Positions 22,918-34,288 of a DNA stretch of 64,000 bases are shown here, piece by piece (the stretch's first letter is position 1; every line of letters begins with the position of its first letter). The notes under the pieces are model-generated. The model was not told where the DNA came from, made no database searches, and was given only the letters and a program-made list of their open reading frames with translations. Source of the DNA: Cocos nucifera (Eukaryota > Streptophyta > Magnoliopsida > Arecales > Arecaceae); NCBI GenBank assembly GCA_006176705.1, contig QRFJ01007103.1, positions 62,001-126,000 on the forward strand, written 5' to 3'. Position numbers and translations under genes: made by a program.

Positions 22918-23342
22918 ATTAAAGCTCTCTAGATGGTCATAGGGGTTGGTAGTGCCATTATAGACGCCCATTAATAGTGCCTTGAAGCGATAAAGGATCT
23001 ATTCCTTCATAATCTGCTCTGTGAAGGAAGGATGAGTGGTAAATAATGGCTCTCCTCCCGAAACCAACTGGTGCTTGTGGAGGACCTCAAGATAGTAGTC
23101 CACCTTTTGGATCTTTTGATCTAGTTCATCTTGCTACCTGGACCTCATCCGGGATTGGTAGCTTGCAGATCTACTTATAGATTAGTCCCGTAAGGAAGAA
23201 GAGAGTGGAGGAGGACTTGTTGTCCTTGGGGTGAGGACGGGGGTGATGATGAAGTGAAGCTCACTTGAGGCTCCGATGGATGGATCGAGAGACTCGAGAG
23301 ACTTCTTTGACTGATAGGATGGGATTGGTTGCTCCATCTTAG
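22918..23342 (-). pseudogene. Tat-2 gag N-terminal part
   Basis: It starts with ATG at 23342 (MEQPIPSYQSKKS...), by analogy to Tat-1. It ends in the block TNPYDHLESF (22925-22955), the counterpart of the Tat-1 DPVDHLEAF block. The rest of Gag up to the protease is lost around the CACTA fragment. Beyond 23342 I see no LTR; the sequence runs into copia-2 by about 23400, so the 5' end was lost by deletion. Confidence 0.7.
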
Positions 23343-23399
23343 ACTCCTTGAGAGAGCAAAAAAATCAAGGAGTGGTGGGGCTAGCTGATCGCTGGCATC

Positions 23400-24355
23400 G
23401 GACTCCCTCTAGGTCCTGAAGCTCCACCTCACACTAGGCTTTCTACCAGATAGTAATGTCCTCTCACTTCTTCTTTCCCTCCAGAATAATTCTATTACCA
23501 TGCATGATCTTGAGGATTCTATCATCAATTATCCACTTATAGCCGTTTGAATCCAGTTTGCTTAGTGAGATAAGATTCCACCTATAATCGGATATGTATC
23601 CAATCTCCCCCTCTCCCCTCACTACACCATCATGTATCCTCTAGCTGACCATCTCCATGCCTTTGATCGCATAGCAAGATCCATCCAGGAGATGAATAGT
23701 GCTCTCACTACTCTCTAGAAAGTTAAACTACTCATCTCTACAACAAACATAATATGTACATATAAAATCTAAAATCCACTACTGAAAAGAAGTAGATACC
23801 TTATCAGATATTACCAGAATATTATCCTCTGACTCATTACTAGCCATTGCTTTGATAGCCCTCGTTCGATTCCTAAGCTACAGACAATCTCTAACATGAT
23901 GATCCAACTCATCGCATCGATAGCACCTGATCTTGCTCTGATCCTTCATCTTGGAGCTAGATCATCCTTCTCATGATCTTCTGTTGCTCCATCTGCTACC
24001 ACCTGCTCCTCCAAAAACTGCCGAAGCTGAGCTGACGCCATCTAAGCTCAAAGTTGGGTTCTTTCTTTTGAGAACCTCATTATAGAAATCGTCGCAGTGA
24101 CCTCATCCATCTTAATAGTGCTCTTCCCCACTAGAAGAGCAGTCATCAAGAACTCATATGAAGGAAGAAGCGATGCTAGCAAGACCAACATCCTAGTCTT
24201 CTTCTGAATCTTCTCACCTATACTGAGAAGATCGGTAAGAATCTTTTGAAAATGGCTGAGATGCTCTTGCATGCTCTATCTCTCAATCATCCATAGTTAG
24301 TAGAACTATCTCCAAAAAAAAAGAATGTTGGTGAGGGACTTCACCATGTACAATA
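23400..24355 (-). pseudogene. copia-2 gag C-terminal half, zinc knuckle and protease
   Basis: The minus strand has a Gag block (24048-24272: EHLSHFQKILTDLLS, then YEFLMTALLVGKSTI), a CCHC-like CYRCDELDHHVRDC near 23890-23928, and a protease-region WILD block near 23795 whose active site is decayed to DFIC. The DGSCYAIKGMEMV to NLISLSKLDSNGYKWI pre-integrase region follows (23490-23740). The first half of Gag lies at 33937-34213 across the Athila-2 insertion. A plus-strand relative lies at 59557-60100. Confidence 0.8.
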
Positions 24356-25988
24356 TGATAAGTACCATAAATTCACTAATAAAAGTATTAATTTATTAAT
24401 AAATTTATATTAATTTTTAAAAATTAATGATCAATTTATATATATTTTTGAGAAATTAATATTTTTATTAATTAAAAAATTAATTAAAAAATAATAAAAA
24501 TTAAAAATTAAAATTTTATTATCAATGGAAAGAGCTCATTTTTTTGATCACAACGAAATAAGTTTCGAGCAAAATGGAGCTAAAATGGAGAAGATATGAA
24601 TTTTTAAAAAAATAAAATAAATAAAAATTAAATGAAAAATAACACACGGCTCAGTCGGCTCAAGCTGCCACGCCATATTAGTCGGTGCGTCCAAACGCAC
24701 CAAGCCAAGCCGACAAAGCCAGTGCACCAAGCCAACCATGCTAGCCAACTCAACTGCGAAAGCCGTCAGCCGGTCCACGATCTAGGCGTGGACCGCCAAC
24801 TCAGCAGAAATCGATGAATCATGGAGCAACACGTGGTGGACCTAGATCCTTAAGGGGTTCATGAAAAATCCATCATAGTTTATAGGGTAAAGAGGTAATT
24901 TTGCATCAAAGCAGCGAGCGGCGATTGGCTGAGGCGTTCGGTGTGCCCAGTTCGCGCGGTCCATAGCTACAGTAATTGTGCGATCCAACAGCCTGCAATC
25001 GATCTAGTGGTGATCCGACGGCCCACGATAAATCCTTCTTTGATTCGAACAGTGCTCAACGATTTGGTATGATCCAATGACCAAAATATCAACCGATGAA
25101 GATCCGATGGTGGAGAAAGCTCTCGATGGTGATCAGGACTCCCAACGTGCAATCAGTGGCCAGATTTTCTCCATCAACGCACGATCAACGATCAAAATTT
25201 AATCCGACCTGATCTGGGCTAATATGCATCCAATTTTGATGATTTTTTATCTGTTGGATTCCTATTGAACGGCCAGATTTCATCCGGAGCAGCAGAATTC
25301 AACCAAGACTCCTTTTAATCAGATTTTCACTTGGATTTCTCTATATTTTGATAATCAAAGAGCTCCTTAGTCCCACATTGCCTAGAAGAAAACTCTCCGG
25401 CTCTCCTAGCTCTATAAAAAAAGACCCCAGGCCTCTAGAAATCAACAGATCTGATTAGAGGAAAGCTTTGGTATAGGGTGAAGCCAGAGTTTGGGTTAAT
25501 GGCTGCTTCGAGGCAATGGGTGCAGAGAAGAAGAGCTGGAATTCTACACCATCTTTCTGCCAATGCCGATAGATTAGAGATCAACCTATTTTAATTTTTT
25601 TATTTTTTTATATATTTAAATTATGAACTTTTTAATTAATGCAATATTTATTTTTATGCTCTTTAATTTCATGCTCTTTATTTTTATTGTAATTTAATTT
25701 TTACATTTTAATTATTACTTTTTTTATTGCAAGTAGATGCTAAGATTTAACTAGTAGATCTTAGTACCAAATTTAAATTTCTGCACCTTTTAATTTTTAC
25801 TTTTAATTTTTCAACTTTATTTTTGATTTAAAAACTCAAATTTTTTTTCTTTTTTTTTCAAAAATCAAAGATTTCAAATCTAAAACACTACCTTTCCTAT
25901 GGATTCGACCCGACTCACTACTATCTACGTATTTTTAATTATTTTAAGAAGTCGGATTAAACTGATAAATATGGTATTTTAACGATAA
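24356..25988 (+). repeat. Athila-2 LTR-A (3' end truncated)
   Basis: It starts TGATAAGTACC and is collinear with LTR-B, including the TATA box tctataaaaaaag (25411-25423) and several GATCC(A/G)ACGGCC motifs (24980-25115). Compared with LTR-B it stops about 17 bp short of the TTATCA end and joins the 3' internal sequence at a T-run, marking the deletion point. Confidence 0.85.
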
Positions 25989-26767
25989 TCTTTTTTTTTT
26001 GAGCATTTCTAATTTTTTCTACTAGCATCAAAGAAAAGTCTACTTTTTATAAGCTTGTGTAGGATAACTATATGTTTCTTTATATATATATATATTTTTT
26101 TAAAATAATTTTCAAGTACTTCTCACCGAGTAATCGGGCCTCCTTGCCTAAGCAAGTATTGAGTTTCGCATCAAAAGATGGAAAAAGCAAAGAAGCTCAT
26201 TGTAAAACTAGTCTTAACTTGTAGCCTGTTTGATTCAAGCTAGTAAGCCTGAGGGGTATTCTATACCTAATGCCCTAAAGCCAACTGGTTTGGGAGTCAT
26301 TGGCCCAAGACTTGCTACATGGATCAAATAGAAAACTTAAGGAATTAAGATACTTAATAGTGATACAACGTTAAAAAAAAAAAGAAAACATTGATTTCCC
26401 ACCAAGTAATCAGATCTCGTTGCCTAAGTAAGCAATGATATTCGCATCAAAAAGTGGACAATGTAAAAATAAAAATCAATAAATGAAGGACGGAAGTAGC
26501 AATACACTTGTCTATATGGAAGTTTAGACAAATCAAAGATAAAGATAGAATAATTTAGAAAAAATTTAGAAAAATTTAATATTTTTTACTTCATTTTTTT
26601 ATTGATAAGTATTAATATCCTAATGATATACCTCACTTATACTCTACTGAATATCAATGGCTAATTTAAAAACTACTCTAGTAAAATTCGAAACTCTAAA
26701 GTTAAAAGATATTTAAAACTAAATTCTTTCTTTACTCAAGGATGAGCAAAGCTTAAGTTGGGGGATA
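25989..26767 (+). other. Athila-2 truncated internal region between LTR-A and LTR-B
   Basis: It matches 31525-32305 collinearly (for example ctaattttttctactagcat at 26010 and 31546) and ends in a polypurine tract, aagttggggga (26754-26765). It includes two similar segments (26127-26180, 26399-26458: ccgagtaatcgg...tgcctaag, then ttcgcatcaaaa). Primer site and gag are missing. Confidence 0.8.
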
Positions 26768-28404
26768 TGATAAGTACCATAAATTCATCAATAAAAATAT
26801 TAATTTATCAATTAATTCATATTAATTTTTAAGAATTAATGATCAATTTATATATATTTTTAAGAAATTAATATTTTATTAATTAAAAAATAATAAAAAT
26901 TAAAAAATAAAATTTTATTATCAATGGAAAGAGCTCATTTTTTTTATCACAATGAAATAAGTTCGAGCAAAATAGAGCTAAAATAGAGAAGATATGAATT
27001 TTTAAAGAAATAAAATAAATAAAAATTAAATAAAAAATAATATACGGCTCAGCCGACTTAAGCCGCCGCGTCATATCAGTCGGTGCGTCCAAACGCGTCG
27101 AGCCAAGCAGATAAAGTTAGCGCGCCAAGCCAGCCATGCTAGCCGACTCAGCCGCGGAAGCCGTCAGTCGGTCCACGATCCAAGTGTGGACCGCCAACTC
27201 AACAAAAATCGGTGAATCATGGAGCGACACGTGGTGGACCCAGATCGTTAAGGGATTCATAGAAAATCCATCACGATTTAAAGGGTAAAGAGGTAATTTT
27301 GCATCAAAGCAGCGAGCAGCGATTGGCTGAAGCGTTCAGTGTGCTCGGTTCACGTGGTCCATAGCTACAGTAATTGCGCGATCCAACGGTCTACGTTCGA
27401 TCCAGTGGAGATCCGACGGCCCATGATAAATCCTTCTTTAATTCGAATAGTGCTCAGCGATCTGGTGCGATCCGATGGCCAAAAAACCAATCGATGAAGA
27501 TCCGACGGTGGAGAATGCTTCCGATGGTGATCAAAACTCCCAACGCACGATCAGTGGCAAGATTTTCTCCATCAATGCATGATCAATGGCCAAAATTTAA
27601 TCCGACCTAATCTGGGCCAATACACATTGGATTTTGATGATTTTTTGTCTGTTGGATTCCTATTGAATGGCCAGATTTCATCCAGAGCAGTAGAATTCAA
27701 CTAGGACTCCTTTTAATCCAATTTTCACTCGGATTTCTTCATATTTTGACGATCATAGAGCTCCTTAGTCCCACATTGTCTAGAAGAAAACTCTCTAGCC
27801 CTTCTAGCTCTATAAAAAGTATCCCAGGCCTCTAGAAATCAAAAGATCTGTTAGAGGAAAGCTTTGGTATAGGGTGAAGGCAGGCTTTGGGTTAATGGCC
27901 GCTTCGAAGCAACGGGTGCCGAGAAGAAGAGTTGGACTTCTACACCATCTTTCTGCCAATGTCGATCTAAGATCAGAGATCAACCTATTTTAATTTTTTT
28001 ATTTTTTTATATATTTAAATTATGAGCTTTTTAATTAATGTAATATTTATTTTTATGCTCTTTAGTTTCATGCTCTTTATTTTTATTACAATTTAATTTT
28101 TATACTTTAATTATTATTTTTTTATTGCAAGTAGATGCTAAGATCTAACTAGTAGATCTTAATACCAAGTTTAAATTTCTGCACTTTTTAATTTTTGCTT
28201 TTAATTTTCTGACTTCATTTTTTATTTCAAAACTCAAATTTTTTTCTTTTTTTCTTTTCAAAAATCAAAGATTTCAAATCTAAAACACAACCTTCCCTCT
28301 GGATTCGATCCAACTCACTACTATCTACATATTTTTAATTATTTTAAGAAGTCGGATTAAACTGACAAATATGGTGTCTTAATGATAACATCGCATTCTT
28401 ATCA
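26768..28404 (+). repeat. Athila-2 LTR-B (middle, complete)
   Basis: TGATAAGTACC...TTATCA, 1,637 bp. It is preceded by a polypurine tract and followed by a primer site, so it has the surroundings of a 3' LTR and a 5' LTR at once. TATA box ctataaaaag at 27809-27820. Confidence 0.9.
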
Positions 28405-28410
28405 AGTTTT

Positions 28411-28427
28411 TGGTGCCATTGCCAGAA
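28411..28427 (+). other. Athila-2 primer-binding site (tRNA-Asp type)
   Basis: TGGTGCCATTGCCAGAA lies six bases after LTR-B. It differs from the Athila tRNA-Asp site only by C-to-T and G-to-A transitions. Confidence 0.8.
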
Positions 28428-29748
28428 AAGACACGGACATTAAATTTTTGATCTCTTTAATTTTTCTATAAATAAATTATAAATAAAATTTTTATTTTCT
28501 TATAAATATTGCTTGCTAACTTTTTTTTATTTTGCAGAAAAAGAGGTTAAAGAACAAAAAGAACCAGGGCAAGGAACAAATTATTTAGTTTTGCTTGGTG
28601 AGATCAATCCTAACCCTAGTCTTTTTTTTTTATTTATTTATTTATTTTATTTTTAAATTAAATTTAAAAAATATATCCACTTAAATCTAACTAAAAATCT
28701 CATGACAAGATTAGAAATTCTAACTGCTTAGAGCATGCATCATATTAGTTTTATTTTTATTTTTATTTTTTTTGGTGATCGCTGGAGACAAGGTAAGTTC
28801 TTAAGTTTAATCAATTTCATGCATCTACTTTAGTTGCATAGAATCCCTTGTTGAAAGTGATTGTGCATATGCATCTTTAAATCAACTTAAGGGCATAACC
28901 CAATTAATCAAAATAAGGTGGAGATTTGATCACCCTTTCTTGGTCACAAACAACCAACCAGCATCCTGCATTAACCTAAATCTTTAATTTTAAAACCAAT
29001 TAGACATCAGCCCTAGGAGCTCGAGCTCAATAGGATAAGGAACCCTAAGAGTTGAATCGGGTTAGGGTTAATCAATTTGACTACTGTCTAGGAAAGTAGT
29101 TCAGAGATGACTGGGCTCGAAGGAAGGTAGTTTCTAATTGATTCCATTAGCTTACCTGGTCAAGCATAATTGATGTCTAAGACAAACAACGGGGGGACTC
29201 CCAGCGATCTTACACTTACCTGACTAATTGATTAACTGATCCTACACTTGGAAGGCTTGAAGGTGACCTTGATAGTTAGAAGATATCTAGATTTAGGATA
29301 ACCCTTAGTCAGAAATGATTGACCAACTTGATTACTAACCAACATTATCACTAATTAAACCCAATTCTTCTCTCTCTTCTTAGTTCTAGGACTCCTAAGG
29401 ATCTTTTTTTTAGAACTTTTATTTCTTTCTTCTCTTTTTCCTCTTCAAAAATAAAATAAAATAAAAATTAAATTAAATTAAATTAAACTAACTAAAAATA
29501 TTAAAAATAATAATTAAATCAAATTAAATTAAATTAAAAATAATAATTAAAATAATTAAAATATTTTTTAAAAATATTTTTTAATATAATAAAATAATAA
29601 AATATATATATAATTTTTTAAAAAAAAAATCTAAAAAATTTTGAAACATACATTAGGGTTACACTAATACATGCATGGTAGAAAATCATTTTTTTTTATT
29701 TAGTTGAACTTAATTGAATAGTTGATTCATATTAAACCTGATAATCAA
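28428..29748 (+). other. Athila-2 leader, no coding signal
   Basis: About 1.3 kb of AT-rich sequence, with an A/T-only stretch at 29450-29640. I see no protein motif. The N-terminal Gag domain expected here is absent. Confidence 0.6.
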
Positions 29749-31068
29749 ATGGCTGACCTGAACCGAATAGTCCAAAAATTAGATAAAGTTGACATTCTTG
29801 CCCAGAAATTAGATCAACTCCTAATCCTAAGTCAACAATCTCCTGCATAATTCACATCACCTTCTAATTATCAGGAGTTTTGTTCTATTTGTGCTAGCCC
29901 AACCCATCATATGAATGAATGTTCTACGACTGCATAATTTTCATCTTTTATCCAAGAACAAGTTCGAGCTGTTCAAGGCTACTCCAAGCCGATAAATGAT
30001 CCATTTTCAAATTCATATAATCCAGATTGGAGCAACCATAATAATATTTCTTGGGCATCCCAATAGACTTAGGCTCAGACCTAAATTTCACTTGTCCAAA
30101 ATTATCAGAATAGGCCCTAATACAAAAACTATGCCTATAATAATGGTCAAGCTAGTCAGTTTACTCAGCCATCATATAACAATCAGTTATTATACCCACA
30201 TTCTCAATAGACCAATCTAGTTGACGATAGATTTAACCAATTTTAATAATTAATTCTGAATCAACAATAATCGATCTTAACTCAACAAGAATCTATCACC
30301 AACTTAGAAGCTCAAATAGGAGAATTAGTTGAGTCTAATATGAGGAGAAAACTATATCAACTACCGAACCTACCAATTTCAAATAATCCATCTAATGTCC
30401 ACCAACCACCTGGACTAAGTTATCAATTTAATGTCTCACTTAAGAATCTCCAATTTGAGAATGCCAAAGTAATTCTTGAACTTAAAAGCTATAGGATTCT
30501 TATGGACCCATACCAAGACTAGGTGAGAGAGGCTAACACTGATGCTAGCCAAAATAAAAATTTAGAGAAACGAATTAATATTGAGACTAACCGCATAGAA
30601 GAACCCGAGCCAGAAATTAGTACTGATGCTAGTTGTAGTTTAAATGAGGTAGAAAAAGGAGAAAAGAGAATAGATGATTTATCCGAAACTTATAAGCTTA
30701 AAAGCCTGTTCCCTTCAATCCTAGAAGCCGATTCTTCTTATAAAAATTAAGAGGCATGCAATGAAGAGCCAATGAAATTGTTTAAGCAAGATCACATTAA
30801 TTTACCTCTAAAATTAAAATTGCTTTTAATCATCCTTCCAGCACCTATTGAATCAAACTTAACTCCTAATACAGAAACTCCATTCATGAGTATTTTAGAA
30901 GAACAAATAGGAGAAATTCTTAATAAACATGAGTCTAAGAATGGGATCATAAATTATGTCCCTAAAATTAATAATGATTATATCAATAATGAAATTATAA
31001 ATCAACTTTCTGAGATTGACAATCCAAAATCATTAGAATTTGTCAATCCAATATTCGACATAGGATAG
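29749..31068 (+). pseudogene. Athila-2 gag C-terminal region, one frame with 12 nonsense codons
   Basis: One frame runs from ATG 29749 to the stop at 31066 without any indel. It has a knuckle-like CSICASPTHHMNEC (about 29880-29925) and the Athila block DPFSNSYNPDWSNHNNISW (29998-30052). ITNLEAQIGELVESNMRRKL (30298-30355) follows, then an acidic, low-conservation tail. Twelve in-frame stops interrupt it, all TAA or TAG and none TGA, mostly at positions where Gln fits the context. The tail (30523-31068) I do not recognise. Confidence 0.75.
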
Positions 31069-32305
31069 TAAGCTACATTGTGTCTAGTTAAAGACGGTAA
31101 ACTTAATGCTTGTTGAAAGGTAACCCAATATTTAGTTTTCTTTAGTTTAATTTATCTTTTCAATTGATTTTTATTTTAGGATAATTTGAATAAGTTAGAG
31201 GGAGAGCTTAAATTTTCAAAGGCATGTGCTGGACCAAAAATATAGTTAGGTGTATTTTTTCATGTTCTTTATTACATCCTTTATTTTTTCTTCTCTATTG
31301 AGGATAATGTCGATTAAGTTGGAGAGGAGAAAATAAAAATTTTAAAATTTTAAGTTCTCGAAAAAGCTAGTATTTAGTATTTAGACACCTGATTATGCTT
31401 AAGATTCGAATTAAACTAAGCATTTTTAAAAGAAAATTGATACATAGATTAAAGAATCTGTGAGATATTGAGGAATCAAGTATTAAGAAAATTCAATAAA
31501 GAGTTAAATCTAGAATATAAAAAAATTTTCTTTTGAGCACTTCTAATTTTTTCTACTAGCATCAAAGAAAAATCTACTTTTTATAAGCTTGTGCAGAATA
31601 ACTATATATTTTTTTATATATATATAATTTTTTTAAAATAATTTTTAAATACTTCTCACTGAGTAATCGGATCTCTCTGCCTAAGCAAGCATTGAGTTTT
31701 GCGTTAAAAAATGGGAAGAACAAAGAAGCTCGTTGTAAAGCTAGTCTTAACTTATAGCCTGTTTGATTCGAGCTAGTAAGCCCGAGGGATATTCTATACC
31801 TAGTACCCTAAAGCCAACTGGTTTGAAAGTCATTGGCCCAAGACTCGCTACATGGATCAAATAGAAAGCTTAAGGGGTCAAGACACTCAATAGTGAAACA
31901 ACGTTAAAAAAAAATTAAAAAAAAAATATTGGTTCTCCACCGAGTAACCGAATTCCATTGTCTAAGTAAGCAATGATATTCGCATCAAAAAATGGACAAT
32001 GTGAAAATAAAAATCAATAAATAAAAGACAGAAATAGCAATATACTTGCCTATATAAAAATTTAGACAAATCAGAGATAAAGATAGGATAATTTAAAAAA
32101 AAATTAAAAAAATTTAATATTTTTTATTTAATTTTTTTATTGATAAGTATTAATATCCTAATGATATACCTCACTTATACTTTACTAAATATCAATGGTC
32201 ATTTTAAAAACTGCTCAGATAAAATTCGAAACTCTAAAGTTAAAAGGTATTTAAAACTAAATTCTTTCTTTACTCAAGGATGAGCAAAACTTAAGTTGAA
32301 AGGTA
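31069..32305 (+). other. Athila-2 3' internal region
   Basis: It contains tgtctagttaaagacggtaaactta followed by gcttgttgaaaggtaaccca (31080-31128), a block familiar from Athila-like 3' regions. A pair of similar segments at 31655-31715 and 31935-31995 also occurs in the truncated first unit. It ends in a decayed polypurine tract, aagttgaaaggta (32293-32305). Confidence 0.7.
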
Positions 32306-33936
32306 TGATAAATACTATAAATTTATTAACAAAAATATTAATTTATTAATTAATTTATATTAATTTTTAAGAATTAATGATCAATTTATATATATTTTAA
32401 GAAATTAATATTTTTATTAATTAAAAAATTAATTAAAAATAATAAAAAATAAAAAATAAAATTTTATTATCAATGGAAAGAGCTAATTTTTTTAATCACA
32501 ACAAAATAAGTTTTGAGCAAAATAGAGCTAATACAAAGAAGATATAAATTTTTAAAGAAATAAAATAAATAAAAATTAAATGAAAAATAACATACGGCTC
32601 AGCCGGCTCAAGCCACCGCGCCATATCAGCCGGCGCATCCAAATACGCTGAGCCAAGCCGAAAAAGCCAGTGCGCCAAGCAAGCCACACTAACCGACTCG
32701 CCATGAAAGCCATCAGTCGGTCCACGATCCAGGCGTGGACCGCCAGCTCAGCAAAAACTGACGAATCATAAAGCCACACGTGGTGGACCTAGACCCTTAA
32801 GGAGTTCATGAAAAATCCATTATGGTTTATAGGGTAAAGAGGTAATTTCGCATCAAAGTAGCAAGCGACGATTGGCTGAGGCGTTCAGTGTGTCCGATTA
32901 ACGCGGTCCATAGCTACAGTAATTGCGCGATCCAACGGCCTGCATTTGATTCGGTGGAGATCCAACGGCCCACGATAAATCCTTCTTTAATTCAAACAGT
33001 GCTTAGCGATCTAGCGTGATTCGACAGCCAGAAAACTAGTCGTTGAAGATCTGACTATGGAGAAAGCTCTCGACGGTAATTAAGACTCCCAACACACGAT
33101 CAGCAATCAGATTTTCTCCATCAATGTGCGATCAATGGCTAGAATTTAATCCAACCTGATCTGGGCCGATATGCATCCAATTTTGATGATTTTTGGTCCA
33201 TTGGATTCCTATTGAATGGCCAGATTTCATCCAAAGCAGTAGAATTCAATCATGACTCCTTTTAATCCAATTTTCACTCAAATTTCTCTATATTTTGACG
33301 ATCAAAGAGCTCCTTAGTCCTACATTGCCTAGAAGAAAACTTTCTAGTCCTCCTAGCTCTATAAAAAGATCCTAGGCCTCTAGAAATCAAGAGATCTGAT
33401 TAGAGGGAAGCTTTGGTATGGAGTGAAGCCAGGCTTTGGATTAATGGCTGCTTAGAGGCAACGGATGCCGAGAAGAAGAGCTGGACTTCTACACCATTTT
33501 TCTACCAATGTCGATCTAAGAGCCTATTTTATTTTTTTTATTTTTTTATGTATTTAAATTATGAATTTTTAATTAATACAATATTTATTTTTATGCTCTT
33601 TAATTTCATGCTCTTTATTTTTATTGTAATTTAATTTTTATATTTTAATTATTATTTTTTATTGTAAGTAGATGCTAAGATCTAACTAGTAGATCTTAGT
33701 ACCAAGTTTAAATTTCTGCACCTTTTAATTTTTGCTTTTAATTTTTCAACTTCACTTTTGATTTCAAAACTCAAATTTTTTTTTTAAAAAAAAAAATCAA
33801 AGATTTCAAATCTAAAATACTACCTTTTCTATAGATTCGATCCGACTCACTGCTATCTACGTATTTTTAATTATTTTTAGAAGTCGGATTAAACTGATAA
33901 ATACGATGTCTTAACGACAACTTCGCGATCTTATCA
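32306..33936 (+). repeat. Athila-2 LTR-C
   Basis: TGATAAATACT...TTATCA, 1,631 bp, collinear with LTR-B, with TATA ctataaaaagatc near 33358-33369. Copia-2 gag resumes at 33937. Confidence 0.9.
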
Positions 33937-34213
33937 CAATTTCTTAAGCTTCGATCATAGCACCGTCGAAAAAGTCTTACTAAGTATATGAATCACCACC
34001 TCATCTGTCAAAAACTGTGGATGGTGCTCACTATCAGTATCTATAGCCGCTCTCAGGTCCTCTCCTCTATGATGTCGAGCTTCTTTTCATTCAAGAGAGC
34101 ATCAATTAATCCATATTGAATGAGCATGTCCTTCACTCTCACTTGTCATAAGGAGAAATTACTCTTCTTGTAGAACTAGTTAATCCCACCTTGATTGCAC
34201 TTGTCTTCTCCAT
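33937..34213 (-). pseudogene. copia-2 gag N-terminal part
   Basis: The start ATG complement lies at 34211-34213 (MEKTSAIKV...). The minus strand then has VRVKDMLIQYGLIDALLNEKK and, in another frame, the RTWERLQ-like segment of copia Gag. It is cut at 33936/33937 by the Athila-2 insertion; the remaining half is at 23400-24355. Confidence 0.75.
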
Positions 34214-34274
34214 CTTCTTTGATCTTGATCAATACCGTCATAATCTGAAAAACCACATGTACTGGTATCATCGA

Positions 34275-34288
34275 GCTTTGATATCAAT
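34275..34288 (-). other. copia-2 primer-binding site
   Basis: The minus strand reads TTGATATCAAAGCTC next to the LTR end, one transition from the TTGGTATCAAAGC type used with initiator tRNA-Met. Confidence 0.7.

Larger units (their letters stand above)
9643..23342 (-). mobile_element. Tat-2: dismembered Tat-lineage element, host of nested insertions
   Basis: Minus-strand pieces occur in collinear Tat order: gag N-terminus (22918-23342), protease (21486-22180), RT and RNase H (17610-18928), archaeal-type RNase H (17031-17607), linker (9643-9865). Insertions separate the pieces: a CACTA end, a solo LTR, an Athila-like element and copia-1. The 5' LTR is missing and the integrase would be left of copia-1, outside the window. 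It is one of the oldest layers in this half, because the others sit within it. Confidence 0.8.
24356..33936 (+). mobile_element. Athila-2: Athila-like composite with three LTRs
   Basis: The structure is LTR-A (24356), short 3' internal piece, LTR-B (26768-28404), primer site, gag and 3' internal region, LTR-C (32306-33936). It is inserted in copia-2 gag: caata precedes 24356 and caatt follows 33936 (4 of 5 bases match). Removing the insert joins the copia-2 reading frame. There is no protease, RT or integrase, so it is a non-autonomous gag-only type. The three-LTR form is best explained by unequal LTR recombination after insertion, plus a deletion in the first unit. Confidence 0.85.

Noticed and set aside
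29749..31068. Stop-codon reassignment (TAA/TAG read as Gln)
   Set aside because: The same window has other pseudogenes with frameshifts and TGA stops, the element lacks RT and integrase, and deamination explains the pattern.
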